A stretch of 64,000 bases of DNA from Piscibacillus salipiscarius JCM 13188 (GTDB lineage: Bacteria; Bacillota; Bacilli; Bacillales; Alkalibacillaceae). Positions 9,377-19,790 of the stretch are shown here, one piece after another. A model generated the notes under the pieces. That model did not search any database, was not told where the DNA came from, and saw only the letters and a list, made by a program, of their open reading frames with translations. The position numbers were made by a program, and so were the translations under genes. The stretch covers positions 1 through 64,000 of the forward strand of contig NZ_BBCD01000008.1 of NCBI RefSeq assembly GCF_001311865.1. Reading direction: 5' to 3'. Each line of letters begins with the position of its first letter. The stretch's first letter is position 1.

Positions 9377-9384
9377 TGATGACG

Positions 9385-10077
9385 ATGACAAATGAAGTAT
9401 TATGGATTGTTTTTGCACTTATTAATTTTCTTCTTTTGATTTTTATTTATCGGATTTTTGGTAAGAATGGCTTACTAGTGTGGATTGGAATGTCTACGGT
9501 AGTTGCCAATTTACAAGTGTTGAAAATGGTTGAACTCTTTGGTGTGACCGCTACATTAGGGAATATTGTATATGGCTCAATCTTTTTAGCAACCGATATT
9601 CTAAATGAAAAATACGGAAAAGAGGAAGCAAAAAAGCAGTCTGGTTGGGTTTTTATACGTTAATAACAATGACGCTTGTCATGCAAATAGCGTTAAGATT
9701 CGAACCTTCCGAATCAGATCAAGTAAATGATGCCCTCATGACGTTATTTGATTTAGTTCCCCAAGTTGCAATTGGAAGTTTATTAGCCTATATCGTTAGT
9801 CAAAATGCTGACGTTTATATTTTCTCGAAACTCAAGCGTAAGTTTTCTTCCGATCGATTTTTATGGGTTCGAAATAACGTTAGTTCAATGTTAAGTCAGT
9901 TGCTTGATACCGCAATCTTTACTGTTATTGCATTCTGGGGAATATTATTGACTGATCCTAATGTTTGGGTAGAGATATTCTTTAGTACTTACTTGATTAA
10001 GTTTATCGTTGCAGCTCTTGATACCCCATTCATGTATTTGGCAAAAAGTTCCATAATTAATAAAAAGGTTGGCATAA
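9385..10077 (+). CDS. Queuosine-precursor transporter (VUT/YhhQ-YpdP family)
   Basis: Integral membrane protein of about 230 residues, with roughly six hydrophobic segments. Family landmarks are VVANLQVLK, the FLATDILNEKYGKEEA motif and the C-terminal LLDTAIFTVIAF and FIVAALDTPFMY segments. It takes up queuosine precursors such as preQ0/preQ1, in line with its preQ1 riboswitch. The start ATG (MTNEV) is 9 bases after AGGAG. One break lies in the A-run near 9640. The 3' end is uncertain: the open frame runs through a terminator hairpin, so a second indel near 10062 with a stop at 10075-10077 is more likely. Confidence 0.85.
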
Positions 10078-10096
10078 AATATGTCTTAACCTACAA

Positions 10097-10144
10097 GAAG
10101 ACGAATATTAGGATTAAGTTCCTCCTAACATTCGTCTTCATTTT
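10097..10144 (+). terminator. Terminator of the queuosine-precursor transporter gene
   Basis: A 16-base arm (10097-10112) pairs with 10124-10139 with one mismatch, followed by ATTTTAG. Its position shows that the open frame running on to 10244 is not real coding sequence. Confidence 0.75.
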
Positions 10145-10213
10145 AGCTACGTCAAATAACACCCATTATTCGTTTTTAAATAAGCCATTTTTCTTCAGTG
10201 TCATCTTCTATTT

Positions 10214-11038
10214 CTATTCTTTAGCTATCTCATTCTCATCATAACTAATCCAATCGCTAAAGCTTCCTACATATAGCCTCACATTGTCGAAACCTGCTAG
10301 CCATAAAGCAACTACATTCGGCGTTGCTGTGACACCTGAACCGCAATACACGATCATTTCTTCAGCGTCCTGATAAGTTGAGAAATAGTTGATTAACTCA
10401 TCTTGGGATTTAAATTGGTGTTGATCATTTAATATGTTGGTCCATTCTGAATTAATGGCACCTGGAATATGTCCAGCTTTTCGGTCTATAGGCTCATGTT
10501 TTCCAATATAGCGATCGTAACTTCTAGAATCGATTAATGTGACAGAATCCCTATCCTTATTTTCTTTCACATAATACATGTCTGCAATTAGGTCTTCTTT
10601 TATTTCACTATTTCCATATTGATTAGCAGTTTTATTTAACTCACTCTGGCTAACAGGGTATCCTGATTGCTTCCATTCCTCAAAGCCACCATTCATTAAA
10701 TAAACTGTAGGATGTCCAATGAATTTTAATAACCAGTACATTCTAGATGAAAATGCTCTATTTTGACAATAAACAATAACCGTCGTCTCCCGGTGGATTC
10801 CTTTAGTGGCTAACTTGGTTTTAAAAGTTTCTATGTTAGGAAGCGGATGTCGGCCACCGTGATTCTTGACCTGGCCACTTAAATCTTTATTAAGATCGAA
10901 ATACACTCCATTTGGTATATGACCTTGATGAAACATTTCTTTTCCCCAGTTTTCATCCTTCAAATCATATCGACAGTCTGCGAAGACAACATTTTCTTTC
11001 AACGTTAATTCGTGAGCTTCTTGTACCGAAATAATCAA
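10214..11038 (-). CDS. Tandem-rhodanese sulfurtransferase (SseA-like)
   Basis: Intact, 274 residues, two rhodanese domains (about 1-130 and 150-270). The C-terminal domain has the active-site loop CGSGVTA, the form typical of 3-mercaptopyruvate sulfurtransferase rather than the CRKGVT of thiosulfate sulfurtransferase. The N-terminal domain also keeps a Cys in its loop position (YCQNRAFSSR), whereas this domain is often inactive. Likely cytosolic, transferring sulfane sulfur to cyanide or thiols. The ypbQ stop lies 15 bases upstream of its start codon, so it may share that transcript. Confidence 0.9.
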   Translation of the reverse strand: MIISVQEAHELTLKENVVFADCRYDLKDENWGKEMFHQGHIPNGVYFDLNKDLSGQVKNHGGRHPLPNIETFKTKLATKGIHRETTVIVYCQNRAFSSRMYWLLKFIGHPTVYLMNGGFEEWKQSGYPVSQSELNKTANQYGNSEIKEDLIADMYYVKENKDRDSVTLIDSRSYDRYIGKHEPIDRKAGHIPGAINSEWTNILNDQHQFKSQDELINYFSTYQDAEEMIVYCGSGVTATPNVVALWLAGFDNVRLYVGSFSDWISYDENEIAKE

Positions 11039-11053
11039 CTAAACCCTCTCCCC

Positions 11054-11565
11054 TTATTTATTTATAAAATACTGTTTAAGCGCTCTGTTTTCCAAAGGTA
11101 TTCGCTTCGTCATTAACCATAAATGTGCACTAACAAATATTATAGCAGTAATATAAGCGTAGAATAATAAAGATATAACTAATAACTCTAATCCGACGAT
11201 CCAATAATTTGGATGTTTAATCCATTTATAAGGGCCTCTGTCAACAACTTTTGCATCTGGTAACACAATCACTTTCGTGTTCCAATAACGTCCTAATGAC
11301 CATAAGCTCCAAAATCTAAAGGTCTGTAATAAGATAAATAAAGAGAAAACAATGATGGATGCATCTCTATTCCAACTATGATTTAGAAAGCTTTCTATTA
11401 TTAAGAAAACAAAAAAAGAACATGCGTAATGATTATGTGTTTATAATACGGGTCTTCAATTTCAATGGCGCCCTTAGCTTTCTGGTAATTTTCATTTGAC
11501 TTAGCAATCAGTAATTCAAATACACGAAGTATGATTAAATATATCAGTATAAACAGATACACCAT
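11054..11565 (-). CDS. ypbQ: Isoprenylcysteine-methyltransferase-like membrane enzyme YpbQ/BpsB
   Basis: About 170 residues with several hydrophobic helices and the ICMT-family signature VDRGPYKWIKHPNY near residue 90 and a C-terminal Arg/Glu pair (RIPLENRAL). In B. subtilis the bpsA partner BpsB/YpbQ O-methylates alkylpyrones made by the type III polyketide synthase. Here its ATG (11563-11565) comes one base after the bpsA stop, giving the same pairing. One frame break sits in an A-run near 11412-11417. Confidence 0.88.
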
Positions 11566-11566
11566 A

Positions 11567-12628
11567 TCATTTCCACTCCATCAGCAATATTTCTGAAGTA
11601 AAGCCTGGTCCTAATGCAGTTACTAAATGGTGTTGACGTTTAAAAGGACGACTCTCTAACGCTTGTTTAATCACAAATAAAACAGTCGGTGACGACATAT
11701 TACCATATTGTTTTAAGACCTCTTTAGAATAATCGAGCATTTGATGGTCAAACATAATCTTCTCCACTTCTTCTAATACTTTCCTTCCACCAGGATGCGC
11801 TAATATATATTCGATTTCTTTAAAATCAATCTGCTCTTTAATTAAAAACTCCTCTAAGTGATCTTTCCAAAAAGAACGCACAAGTTTAGGAATAATGGTT
11901 GAAAAAATAACATAGAATCCATCATTTTTAATATCCCATCCCATAACATCCATGCTTTCTTTCAATAGTTTAGAACTTGACGATTTTATATAAAGGCTAG
12001 GCTCTTTTCTTTGTTTCGCTAGAGGATGTTCATGACCAAGTAGGACCGTACAGCTTGCACCATCACTAAATAAAGCCGCACCAACAATATTTTGTTGGTC
12101 TACATGATCATGGTGAAATGCAACTGTGGCTAACTCACAGTTTACAATCATAATAGAGTGTGTTGGATTTGCTTTAAGGTAATCATGAGCTCTTGATAAT
12201 GCTACTCCCCCACCTGCACAACCCAAACCAAATAAGGGATAGCGTCTAATAGTATCCTTTAATGGTAAACGATTGATCAAATGGACATCTAAAGGTGGCG
12301 TTAATATTCCTGTGCTCGTAACTGATATAATAGCATCTAGATCTTTCATATGTAGTTCATGATTTTTAAAACAATCGAATACGGCCTGTTCAGCTAAATC
12401 AATTCCGTATTTCATATACAAATGATTTCGTTCTGAAAGTCCGTGTTTACTCTGAAACCATTCAGGTTCCGTTACAAAATATCTCTGATTAATCCCTGCA
12501 GTATCAAACACTGCTAAATATTTAGATAGTCTTTTTTCAGTAAGTAATGTCGAAATAACTTCTTTCGCGCGGTCTTGTTTTAATTCATATTTAGGAACGG
12601 CAGTCCCGATGCTATATATAACGGACAT
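11567..12628 (-). CDS. bpsA: Type III polyketide synthase BpsA
   Basis: Intact, 353 residues, chalcone-synthase fold. The catalytic Cys is in LFGLGCAGGGVALS, the His in LAHPGGRKVLEE and the Asn in YGNMSSPTVLF. BpsA extends long-chain acyl-CoA with malonyl-CoA to make triketide alkylpyrones, which YpbQ then methylates; the next gene is ypbQ. The products are membrane-associated lipids of uncertain role. The GAAAGAGG site before the ATG is good. Confidence 0.94.
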   Translation of the reverse strand: MSVIYSIGTAVPKYELKQDRAKEVISTLLTEKRLSKYLAVFDTAGINQRYFVTEPEWFQSKHGLSERNHLYMKYGIDLAEQAVFDCFKNHELHMKDLDAIISVTSTGILTPPLDVHLINRLPLKDTIRRYPLFGLGCAGGGVALSRAHDYLKANPTHSIMIVNCELATVAFHHDHVDQQNIVGAALFSDGASCTVLLGHEHPLAKQRKEPSLYIKSSSSKLLKESMDVMGWDIKNDGFYVIFSTIIPKLVRSFWKDHLEEFLIKEQIDFKEIEYILAHPGGRKVLEEVEKIMFDHQMLDYSKEVLKQYGNMSSPTVLFVIKQALESRPFKRQHHLVTALGPGFTSEILLMEWK

Positions 12629-12704
12629 AAACGAACCTCTTTCATAAGAGAATTATTCCCCTATTTATTAATGTCCCCCTTATGTTGGAAAATCATACTA
12701 AATT

Positions 12705-13484
12705 TTAAAACCCATAAATGGTCATTCCACCATCTACCATTAGAGTTTGGCCCGTCATATAATTACTAGCTTCAGATGCCAAAAACACAGCTGGGCCGGC
12801 TATTTCTTCTAATCGTCCAATTCTATTCAAAGGCGTACGATTTACTATATCCTGCACATATTGATCATTTTGTAGTAACTTTTCAGTTAATGTTGTTGGG
12901 AAATACCAAGGACCGATAGCATTGACATTAATTCCGTATTTGCCCCATTCTAAAGATAGAGTTTTGGTCATTTGAATTAAGGCGGCTTTTGTCATGGCAT
13001 AGACAACACCTGTTCTTAAGGCTGTTTGACCAGCAACGGATGAAACGGAAATAATTTTTCCTTTAATATTGTGGTCAATCATGTTCTGTGCAACGAATTG
13101 TGACAGGAACAGTACACTTTTCATATTTGTATCAATAATCTGCTGATACTCACTTTCGGTTACTTTAAGGGCTTCACTACGAATATTCATCCCTGCATTA
13201 TTCACCAAAATGTCGATGCCACGACCTGCGGTTAATTCTAGTAATTTTGATTTAAGAAAATCTAATTCTGTAACTGATGTAGCAACATAATCAACAGATA
13301 CATTATATTGGTCTTGAATAACGCGGCTCGTCTTATGTAAATCTTCCTCATTACGAGCAATCAAAATAAGGTTCGCCCCCGATTCAGCATATGAAAAGGC
13401 AATAGCTCGCCCAATTCCCTTCGTTGCTCCAGTAATAACTGCTAGTTTCCCTTCTAACTTAAAATTCGGTAAATATGTTTCCAA
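12705..13484 (-). CDS. Short-chain dehydrogenase/reductase
   Basis: Intact, 259 residues. Cofactor motif TGATKGIG (residues 19-26), NNAG, catalytic Ser in SVSSVAG and YxxxK in YAMTK, and the C-terminal ASNYMTGQTLMVDGG. This is a classical SDR of the glucose dehydrogenase/gluconate 5-dehydrogenase/FabG-like branch. ARNEE after the second strand suggests NADP preference, an inference only. It stands 76 bases upstream of bpsA in the same direction, so it might tailor alkylpyrone precursors, but there is no direct evidence. Confidence 0.85.
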   Translation of the reverse strand: METYLPNFKLEGKLAVITGATKGIGRAIAFSYAESGANLILIARNEEDLHKTSRVIQDQYNVSVDYVATSVTELDFLKSKLLELTAGRGIDILVNNAGMNIRSEALKVTESEYQQIIDTNMKSVLFLSQFVAQNMIDHNIKGKIISVSSVAGQTALRTGVVYAMTKAALIQMTKTLSLEWGKYGINVNAIGPWYFPTTLTEKLLQNDQYVQDIVNRTPLNRIGRLEEIAGPAVFLASEASNYMTGQTLMVDGGMTIYGF

Positions 13485-13518
13485 GTATTACCCTCCTAAG
13501 CGATAAATTTATGCTAAA

Positions 13519-13552
13519 GAAGACTATTCTTCTATATTAAGAATAGCCTTTC
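13519..13552 (-). terminator. Terminator of the M32 carboxypeptidase gene
   Basis: 11-bp stem (13521-13531 with 13539-13549) directly after the stop codon, followed on the minus strand by TCTTTA; a weak T-tract. Confidence 0.55.
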
Positions 13553-13561
13553 GGTTTAAGC

Positions 13562-15064
13562 TTACCAATTATAAATTTTTTGGTACTTCTCTGTTAAATA
13601 TTGAACTAAGTAATTCGGGTTAAGCCCTTCACCTGTCACTTCTTTTAATAAATCTAATGGTTCCTTCATACTTCCTTTTCGATGAATATGTTCGTTTAAC
13701 CAATTTTTAATTGGTGATAAATCATCATTTTGAATGGATTGGTCAATATCAACGTCCTGCTCAAGAGCCGACTTGATTTGAGCTCCATACATATAACCCA
13801 AAGCATACGATGGGAAATATCCAAAGTCTCCACCTGACCAGTGAACATCTTGAAGGACTCCATCAGCATCATTTTCAGGTCTAATACCTAAGTACTCTTC
13901 CATTTTATCGTTCCACAATTTAGGTAAATCTTTCACTTCTATTTCTTCATTAATTAAACCTTTTTCAAGCTCATAACGAATCATAATATGAAGCGGGTAA
14001 GTCATCTCATCGGCTTCGATTCGAATGAATGTTGGTTTCACTTCGTTTATAGAACGATAGAATTCATGTTTAGGTATATTCTTAAATGAATCTGGTGCAT
14101 ATTCTAAAAATAAGTCATAGTATTGATCCCAGAACGATTCATTTCTTCCAACAAAGTTTTCCCAGAATAATGATTGTGACTCATGGATGCCCATAGAGAT
14201 TGCATCACACACAGGCGTGTCATATAAGTCTTTATTTAACCCTTGCTCGTATAATGCATGTCCACCTTCGTGAATCGTACCAAAAACAGCCATACGAAAA
14301 TCTTGTTCATCGTATCGTGTTGTTACTCGAACATCATCATGGTTAATATTAATGGCAAATGGGTGCACAGTTTCATCTAGTCTACCTGCATCAAAATCAT
14401 ACCCCATTTTATGAAGAACTTTTAACGAAAACTGCTCTTGTTTCTCTTTAGGAAAGTTAGCCAAAATTTGACTCGGGTCAGGTTTATTATTAGATTCATT
14501 AACATTTTTAATGAGTTTGCCTAAATCATCTCGTAGTTTAGGAAAAACCTGATCTAATGTCTTAACCGTCACTCCTGGTTCGAAACCATCTAAAAGTGCA
14601 TCATATCGGTTTTCTTTATATCCCCAGTACTCTGCAAACTTAATATTAAAAGCAACAATCTTTTCTAAATAAGGTCTAAACATTTCAAAGTCAGATTTCT
14701 CTCTTGCCTCTGTCCAAACAGATTCGGCTTGTGAGGTTAATTCCACAAACTCTTTATACTCTTCAACAGGGATCTTTTTTGTTTTATTATAATCTTTTTC
14801 AACTAGTTCGATTGAACGTTTAATGACTTGGTTTTCAGAATTTCTAAGCTCATCAATGTAAGTCTTCACTTGATCTGACGTTTTTAATTCATGGACTTTT
14901 TGTGATAAAAAAGAAAGCGTTTCTGAACGTCTGTGAACTCCTTTCTTAGGCGCTTTAGTTCTTAAATCCCATGCCATCAATTTAATTGCTTCAGCATAAG
15001 ATTCAATCTGTTTATAATATTGCAAAAATTCTTGTTCTACTGAAGAATATGTTGATCCACTCAT
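13562..15064 (-). CDS. ypwA: M32-family metallocarboxypeptidase (YpwA)
   Basis: Intact, 500 residues, the family's normal length. Zinc site HEGGH (an HEXXH motif) near residue 265 with the downstream family motif IHESQSLFWEN, and C-terminal HxxxR-type elements. Cytosolic thermostable carboxypeptidase family that trims most C-terminal residues from peptides. It lies 19 bases after the rlmL stop and probably follows it on one transcript, ending at the 13.5 kb hairpin. Confidence 0.94.
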   Translation of the reverse strand: MSGSTYSSVEQEFLQYYKQIESYAEAIKLMAWDLRTKAPKKGVHRRSETLSFLSQKVHELKTSDQVKTYIDELRNSENQVIKRSIELVEKDYNKTKKIPVEEYKEFVELTSQAESVWTEAREKSDFEMFRPYLEKIVAFNIKFAEYWGYKENRYDALLDGFEPGVTVKTLDQVFPKLRDDLGKLIKNVNESNNKPDPSQILANFPKEKQEQFSLKVLHKMGYDFDAGRLDETVHPFAININHDDVRVTTRYDEQDFRMAVFGTIHEGGHALYEQGLNKDLYDTPVCDAISMGIHESQSLFWENFVGRNESFWDQYYDLFLEYAPDSFKNIPKHEFYRSINEVKPTFIRIEADEMTYPLHIMIRYELEKGLINEEIEVKDLPKLWNDKMEEYLGIRPENDADGVLQDVHWSGGDFGYFPSYALGYMYGAQIKSALEQDVDIDQSIQNDDLSPIKNWLNEHIHRKGSMKEPLDLLKEVTGEGLNPNYLVQYLTEKYQKIYNW

Positions 15065-15083
15065 TTAATTCTCTCCCCATTAT

Positions 15084-16215
15084 TTATTTTTTACCAAAAT
15101 ATTGATAATAGTTTGTCTGAATAAATCCGTTAAATAATTTACGTTTCTTAGTTGCCTTTTGTCCATACTGCTTTTCAAAATCCTGATAAGAAGTCATGAT
15201 ATATACGCTCCATTTAGGATAAGATGACATAATATGCCCTAAATCTTGGTAGATTTGTTCTACCGTCTCTTTCTCTCCCAATCGTTCACCATATGGAGGA
15301 TTTCCTATTAAGTAACCTTTTTCAGATTTAGGCATAAAGTCCTTTGCTTGCATTTGTTTCCAATTAATTAAATCAGCCAAACCAGCTTCCATTGCGTTAT
15401 GCTTGGCAATCTCGATAGACTGATGACTAATATCTGATCCAGTAATATCTAATGGCTGATCATAATTCGCTAAGTCTTCCGCCTCTTCAAGAGCCTGTTC
15501 CCAAACTGTAGAAGGAATAGAATCCCATTCTTCAGCTTGAAATTCACGGTTAAAACCTGGCGCTATGTTCTGTCCAATTAATGCAGCTTCAATTGGGATA
15601 GTACCGGAGCCTGTAAACGGATCTACAAATGGATCATCAGGTGTCCAATTTGTCAATTGAATGAGAGCAGCTGCTAGTGTCTCTTTTAAAGGTGCTTCTC
15701 CCTGGCCAATGCGATAGCCACGTTTTATGTAAACCTGAACCTGATGTATCTAAAGATAAAGTAACTTTATCTTTTAAAATTGCTACTTCAACTTTGTATC
15801 TTGCACCTGTTTCTTCGAGTCTTGATGTTAAACTATACGCTTCTTGAAGTCTTGATACAATTGCCTTTTTGACAATTGATTGGCAATCAGGTACGGAATA
15901 TAGTTTTGATTTATGTGATTTACCTACTACATGTATAAATCCTTCTTTAGAAATCCACTCTTCCCATGGTAATGCCTTTGTTTGTTCAAATAGCTCTTCA
16001 AAAGAATACGCATTGAATTCATCCATTAATAATTTGACGCGATCTGCCGTTCGAAGCCATAAATTACTTCTTGCAATACCTGCTAAATCTGCATCAAACA
16101 TCACACGCCCATTTTCTGTTTGGATATTTTCATAACCTAGCTGTTTTATTTCGTTTTTAACTATTGATTCTAATCCCATTGCTGCTGTTGCGATTAACTT
16201 AATTGGCTGTGACAA
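15084..16215 (-). CDS. rlmL: THUMP-domain RNA (guanine-N2-) methyltransferase RlmL/YpsC
   Basis: About 377 residues. The N-terminal ferredoxin-like/THUMP region (residues 1-165) is followed by a Rossmann methyltransferase domain with FVDPFTGSGTIPIEA and the catalytic NPPYGER motif that marks guanine-N2 methylation. The target is probably 23S rRNA. One break, from an extra base in a short A-run near 15723, splits the two domains. A GAAAGGAATG site precedes the start. In Bacilli ypsC follows rnpB and gpsB, as it does here. Confidence 0.9.
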
Positions 16216-16260
16216 TGATTACATTCCTTTCAAAGAACTTATAAGCTCCCAATAATATGT

Positions 16261-16695
16261 AAGGCATAAATAAGATGTGACCAGTAGGTATTTTGTAAGC
16301 CATGTTCTGTACCTTCGTACTACTAGCGGCGGTCAACCTCGTACTCCAGTCGTAACCATCTATCTACAAGTCATACTTGCCTCTCAGCTAGGTTGAATTC
16401 CCTGCTGAAAGTGCCCCTACCATATTTTGGGTTACTCACTCGTGGGGTTTACCGCGTTCCACTTTGATTGTTTCCAATCAAAATCGTCACTGTGGCACTT
16501 TAAAGGTAATCCAATCGTATCCCATATAGGACTTAGATTGTTTCCCCGCCGTTAGCTAACCTTAAGTTAACTACCTTGACTTATGGTTTCGTCAAGCACG
16601 ATCACTACAAACCTCTCAGCCTGTGTGAGCATGGACTTTCCTCTCTGTAAAACAGAGCGATTACGTCTATACCTACAACATCTTATTTATGCCTG
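16261..16695 (-). ncRNA. rnpB: RNase P RNA, type B
   Basis: No open frame, but the conserved cores are clear on the minus strand: GAGGAAAGTCCATGCTC then CACAGGCTGAGAGG (conserved region I), and ACAGAACATGGCTTACA near the 3' end (region V). The long terminal stem P1 is visible: 16262-16279 pairs with 16678-16694. Length about 433 bases, as for Bacillus P RNA. It is the catalytic RNA that matures tRNA 5' ends. A TATAAT lies just upstream of the 5' end at 16697-16702. Confidence 0.95.
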
Positions 16696-16749
16696 AATTA
16701 TAAAGTTTAACATAAAACAGGTGTCCCTGCATTAGTAATGTTTAACAGA

Positions 16750-17049
16750 TTATTCACTATATCGTTTACCAAAAACGGCTTTCTCTAGGTTTGATAATCT
16801 TTGTAATACATCATAGTTGATCTGACCTCTTTGTTTAGTCTGAGAAGAAGTCGCAGTTGTTGTATTTGGTTTGCTAGTTGTCTTAAGTTTTCGATTTTCT
16901 TCTTTTAAGGTTTCTATTTCTTTATTAAGTGTTTCATAATCTTGGATGACTAAATCTAAAAACTCATCCACCTCATCTTGATTATAACCTCTGATTGTCG
17001 TTTTAAACTCTTTGTCCAAAATTTCCTGACCCGTTAAATTTGTTTTCAT
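16750..17049 (-). CDS. gpsB: Cell-division/elongation adaptor GpsB
   Basis: 99 residues. DivIVA-like N-terminal domain with [12 protein letters not shown], a coiled coil (residues about 25-60), a Thr/Ser/Pro-rich linker and a conserved C-terminal trimerisation helix ([16 protein letters not shown]). In B. subtilis GpsB shuttles PBP1 between septum and side wall; ponA is encoded 4 kb away. The start follows AGGAGGAATTCG. The ypsA stop overlaps this ribosome site. Confidence 0.95.
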   Translation of the reverse strand: MKTNLTGQEILDKEFKTTIRGYNQDEVDEFLDLVIQDYETLNKEIETLKEENRKLKTTSKPNTTTATSSQTKQRGQINYDVLQRLSNLEKAVFGKRYSE

Positions 17050-17059
17050 CGAATTCCTC

Positions 17060-17633
17060 CTACACATCATTCAAGTTATCTTGATTTAATTCTTGCATTT
17101 CTCTAGCAAGATCATCTAAATCAAATGAATTGATAATTGTTACATTATATTCATGTTGCTCTTCATATTTTAATATTAAATCATAAAAATATTTCGGAGA
17201 GCCCCCAAATTCCTCTTCATAAAGAAGAATGCACCCATCGGTTTTTTCAATAAACCATTTATTCTTAACAAAATACTGTTTGGGGCTTTCATAAGATTTT
17301 TGACTTAAAGGTTGATAATAGTCTGCCAGTTGTATCAAAGTTTGATATTTTTTCTGTTTATCTTCTTTCCAAATATGATCTTGGTCTTTGAATGGCGGTA
17401 TGAGTGCAACTTTAACTTGATAGATTTCTTTTAATTCTTGTAATACATCAAATGCCCAAGTTTTCAACGCCTTGTTGACCAGATAAGATAACCCATTCTA
17501 ATCCATTATCCAAATACTCAACTAGCTTTCTTTTTAAAGCTTTTTTGATAATACCAACTTTTTCGTCTTGGTCACTAAAAATATTTAATTCATGTGGTTT
17601 ATAACCTGTTATAGTTATTGATTTTACATTCAT
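17060..17633 (-). CDS. ypsA: YpsA, SLOG-fold protein (DUF1273)
   Basis: About 190 residues once one frame break near 17468 is repaired. N-terminal [14 protein letters not shown], then [10 protein letters not shown] and [10 protein letters not shown], a nucleotide-binding SLOG (TIGR00732/DprA-like) fold, and a C-terminal [16 protein letters not shown] segment. YpsA is reported to affect cell division in Firmicutes and always neighbours gpsB, as here. Ligand unknown. Confidence 0.9.
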
Positions 17634-17646
17634 ACTTTCATTATAT

Positions 17647-17673
17647 CAAAAAAAGAGCTAGTTTGTACTAGCT

Positions 17674-17676
<3 letters not shown>
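17647..17676 (-). terminator. Terminator of cdd
   Basis: Strong hairpin: AGAGCTAGT with ACTAGCTCT around a short loop, followed by T7 on the minus strand. It lies between cdd and ypsA. Confidence 0.88.
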
Positions 17677-18456
<780 letters not shown>

Positions 18457-18521
18457 AATTCTATCACTTGAATCACCTTGCCTTCAAGTCATACTTTATC
18501 ATGAATCTTTGCGCCACGCTA

Positions 18522-18638
18522 TTATTTCTTACGAAAGTCTGGGTTTACGATTTGCATTCTTTTCTTTAAATGCTCTAATTCCATTTCTAAACGTTGTAGA
18601 GATTCTAATAAATACTCCTTATTATTAGGGTACTTCAT
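18522..18638 (-). CDS. 38-residue coiled-coil protein
   Basis: Short open frame MKYPNNKEYL... to ...PDFRKK, then stop. The start was chosen at the ATG 8 bases after AAGGAGG; another ATG overlaps that site. The sequence is strongly helical with a Leu/Met heptad pattern (LLESLQRLEMELEHLKKRM), so a short coiled coil is likely. It lies between the YppE and YppC genes, where B. subtilis has small ypp genes (yppD, yppF). I do not recognise the family. Confidence 0.62.
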   Translation of the reverse strand: MKYPNNKEYLLESLQRLEMELEHLKKRMQIVNPDFRKK

Positions 18639-18733
18639 TGACATCTCCTCCTTTGCTTCTTATTTAGGCAAATATTTTTAGAATCCTACCCGTACGACAA
18701 ACAAAGAAGGAAACCAACAAAGGTTCTTATACT

Positions 18734-19699
18734 TTAGCTTTTTTCGACAGACTCGTGTTTAATTACCCCTTTAATTGATCCTATGTTTTTAATTAATTGA
18801 CGCTTCTTATAGTATGTTTCATTAATTGGTGTCGGATGTTTCATCTTCTCTTCTTTATACCATCGTCTTTTAATCTTTGTGTAAGATGACCAATCTACTC
18901 TATATTCACTGATTTGATGTTTCGTATCACGATAAAAACTGGTTAAATTGTGACTGTCAGATGTCGTATGTTCATTAATAAATTGTTCATATTCCTTGCG
19001 ATCACCTGTGATTTCAACATTATTAGCAAAAGAATAAAATAACGGATATAGACAGGGATAAAATAAAATATTACTAATCTTTTTACCAATTGAAATTCTC
19101 TTACTTACACTTAAGAAGTGGGAAACAAAATCGCCGTACAGTTTACCCTGTTCTGTTGGCAATAAGACAGCATTATAATGGGCCATGTTTTGACCTCTAA
19201 ATGGAATGGTATTAAATACTTTACGTTTATATGGCTGGTGCTGCATAATTGGTTGTTCAATTAAATTTTGTTCATTAATGATTTGAGCATAGAGCAAACG
19301 TTCCTTGTCTCTGCGGCGGTAGAATCGGTACCATTCCTCCTCTATATATCTAGAAACTTGAAAATGTTTTAACAAGAAGAATAGTGGTGTATCTTTTTCT
19401 TCTGACAATTGATATATTAACAGCTGAGGATATGCATCCTGAAATATATACCAGTTGATACTTTCATAGGTTAAATATAGCGATTTACGTTCACCTTCAC
19501 TTAATAACTGCACATATGGATCACTTTGTAAATCCGTCATATTCCAACCAGCATTACGCGATACAATGCTTGCTAAGAATGACCATTTAATTTCGGGAAA
19601 CTTATCGTAAAACTTTAAATAAGCTTTTGTACGAGTAACGTTATTTTGGTTATGTATTTTAGTCTGTTCTTTAATGTAATTTACAATTAACGGAATCAT
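18734..19699 (-). CDS. yppC: YppC-like DUF2515 protein
   Basis: Intact, 321 residues, basic and aromatic-rich. Blocks such as SIVSRNAGWNMTDL, AYPQLLIYQ and a C-terminal WSSYTKIKRRWY region match DUF2515 (YppC), a cytosolic Firmicutes family with no known function. It is divergent from recU, the same arrangement as in B. subtilis, where yppC and recU are neighbours. Confidence 0.82.
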   Translation of the reverse strand: MIPLIVNYIKEQTKIHNQNNVTRTKAYLKFYDKFPEIKWSFLASIVSRNAGWNMTDLQSDPYVQLLSEGERKSLYLTYESINWYIFQDAYPQLLIYQLSEEKDTPLFFLLKHFQVSRYIEEEWYRFYRRRDKERLLYAQIINEQNLIEQPIMQHQPYKRKVFNTIPFRGQNMAHYNAVLLPTEQGKLYGDFVSHFLSVSKRISIGKKISNILFYPCLYPLFYSFANNVEITGDRKEYEQFINEHTTSDSHNLTSFYRDTKHQISEYRVDWSSYTKIKRRWYKEEKMKHPTPINETYYKKRQLIKNIGSIKGVIKHESVEKS

Positions 19700-19760
19700 G
19701 CTGTCAGCCTTTCTTAACCATTTTGTAATAGTATATCCAAATCCTCATGGTTTAAAATTT

Positions 19761-19768
19761 GATATAAT
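19761..19768 (+). promoter_or_regulatory. Extended -10 element for recU-ponA
   Basis: TGATATAAT, a TATAAT with an upstream TG, 23 bases before the recU start. No good -35 hexamer is seen at 16-18 bases. Confidence 0.4.
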
Positions 19769-19790
19769 AGGTTGTTGAGGAGGAATAAAA

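Noticed and set aside
10078-10244. C-terminal extension of the queuosine-precursor transporter
   Set aside because: The frame reads through a terminator hairpin and overlaps the end of the rhodanese gene; an indel before the true stop explains it.
16195-16215. rnpB 3' region as part of the rlmL leader regulation
   Set aside because: Only the normal rlmL ribosome site lies between; no extra structure is evident.
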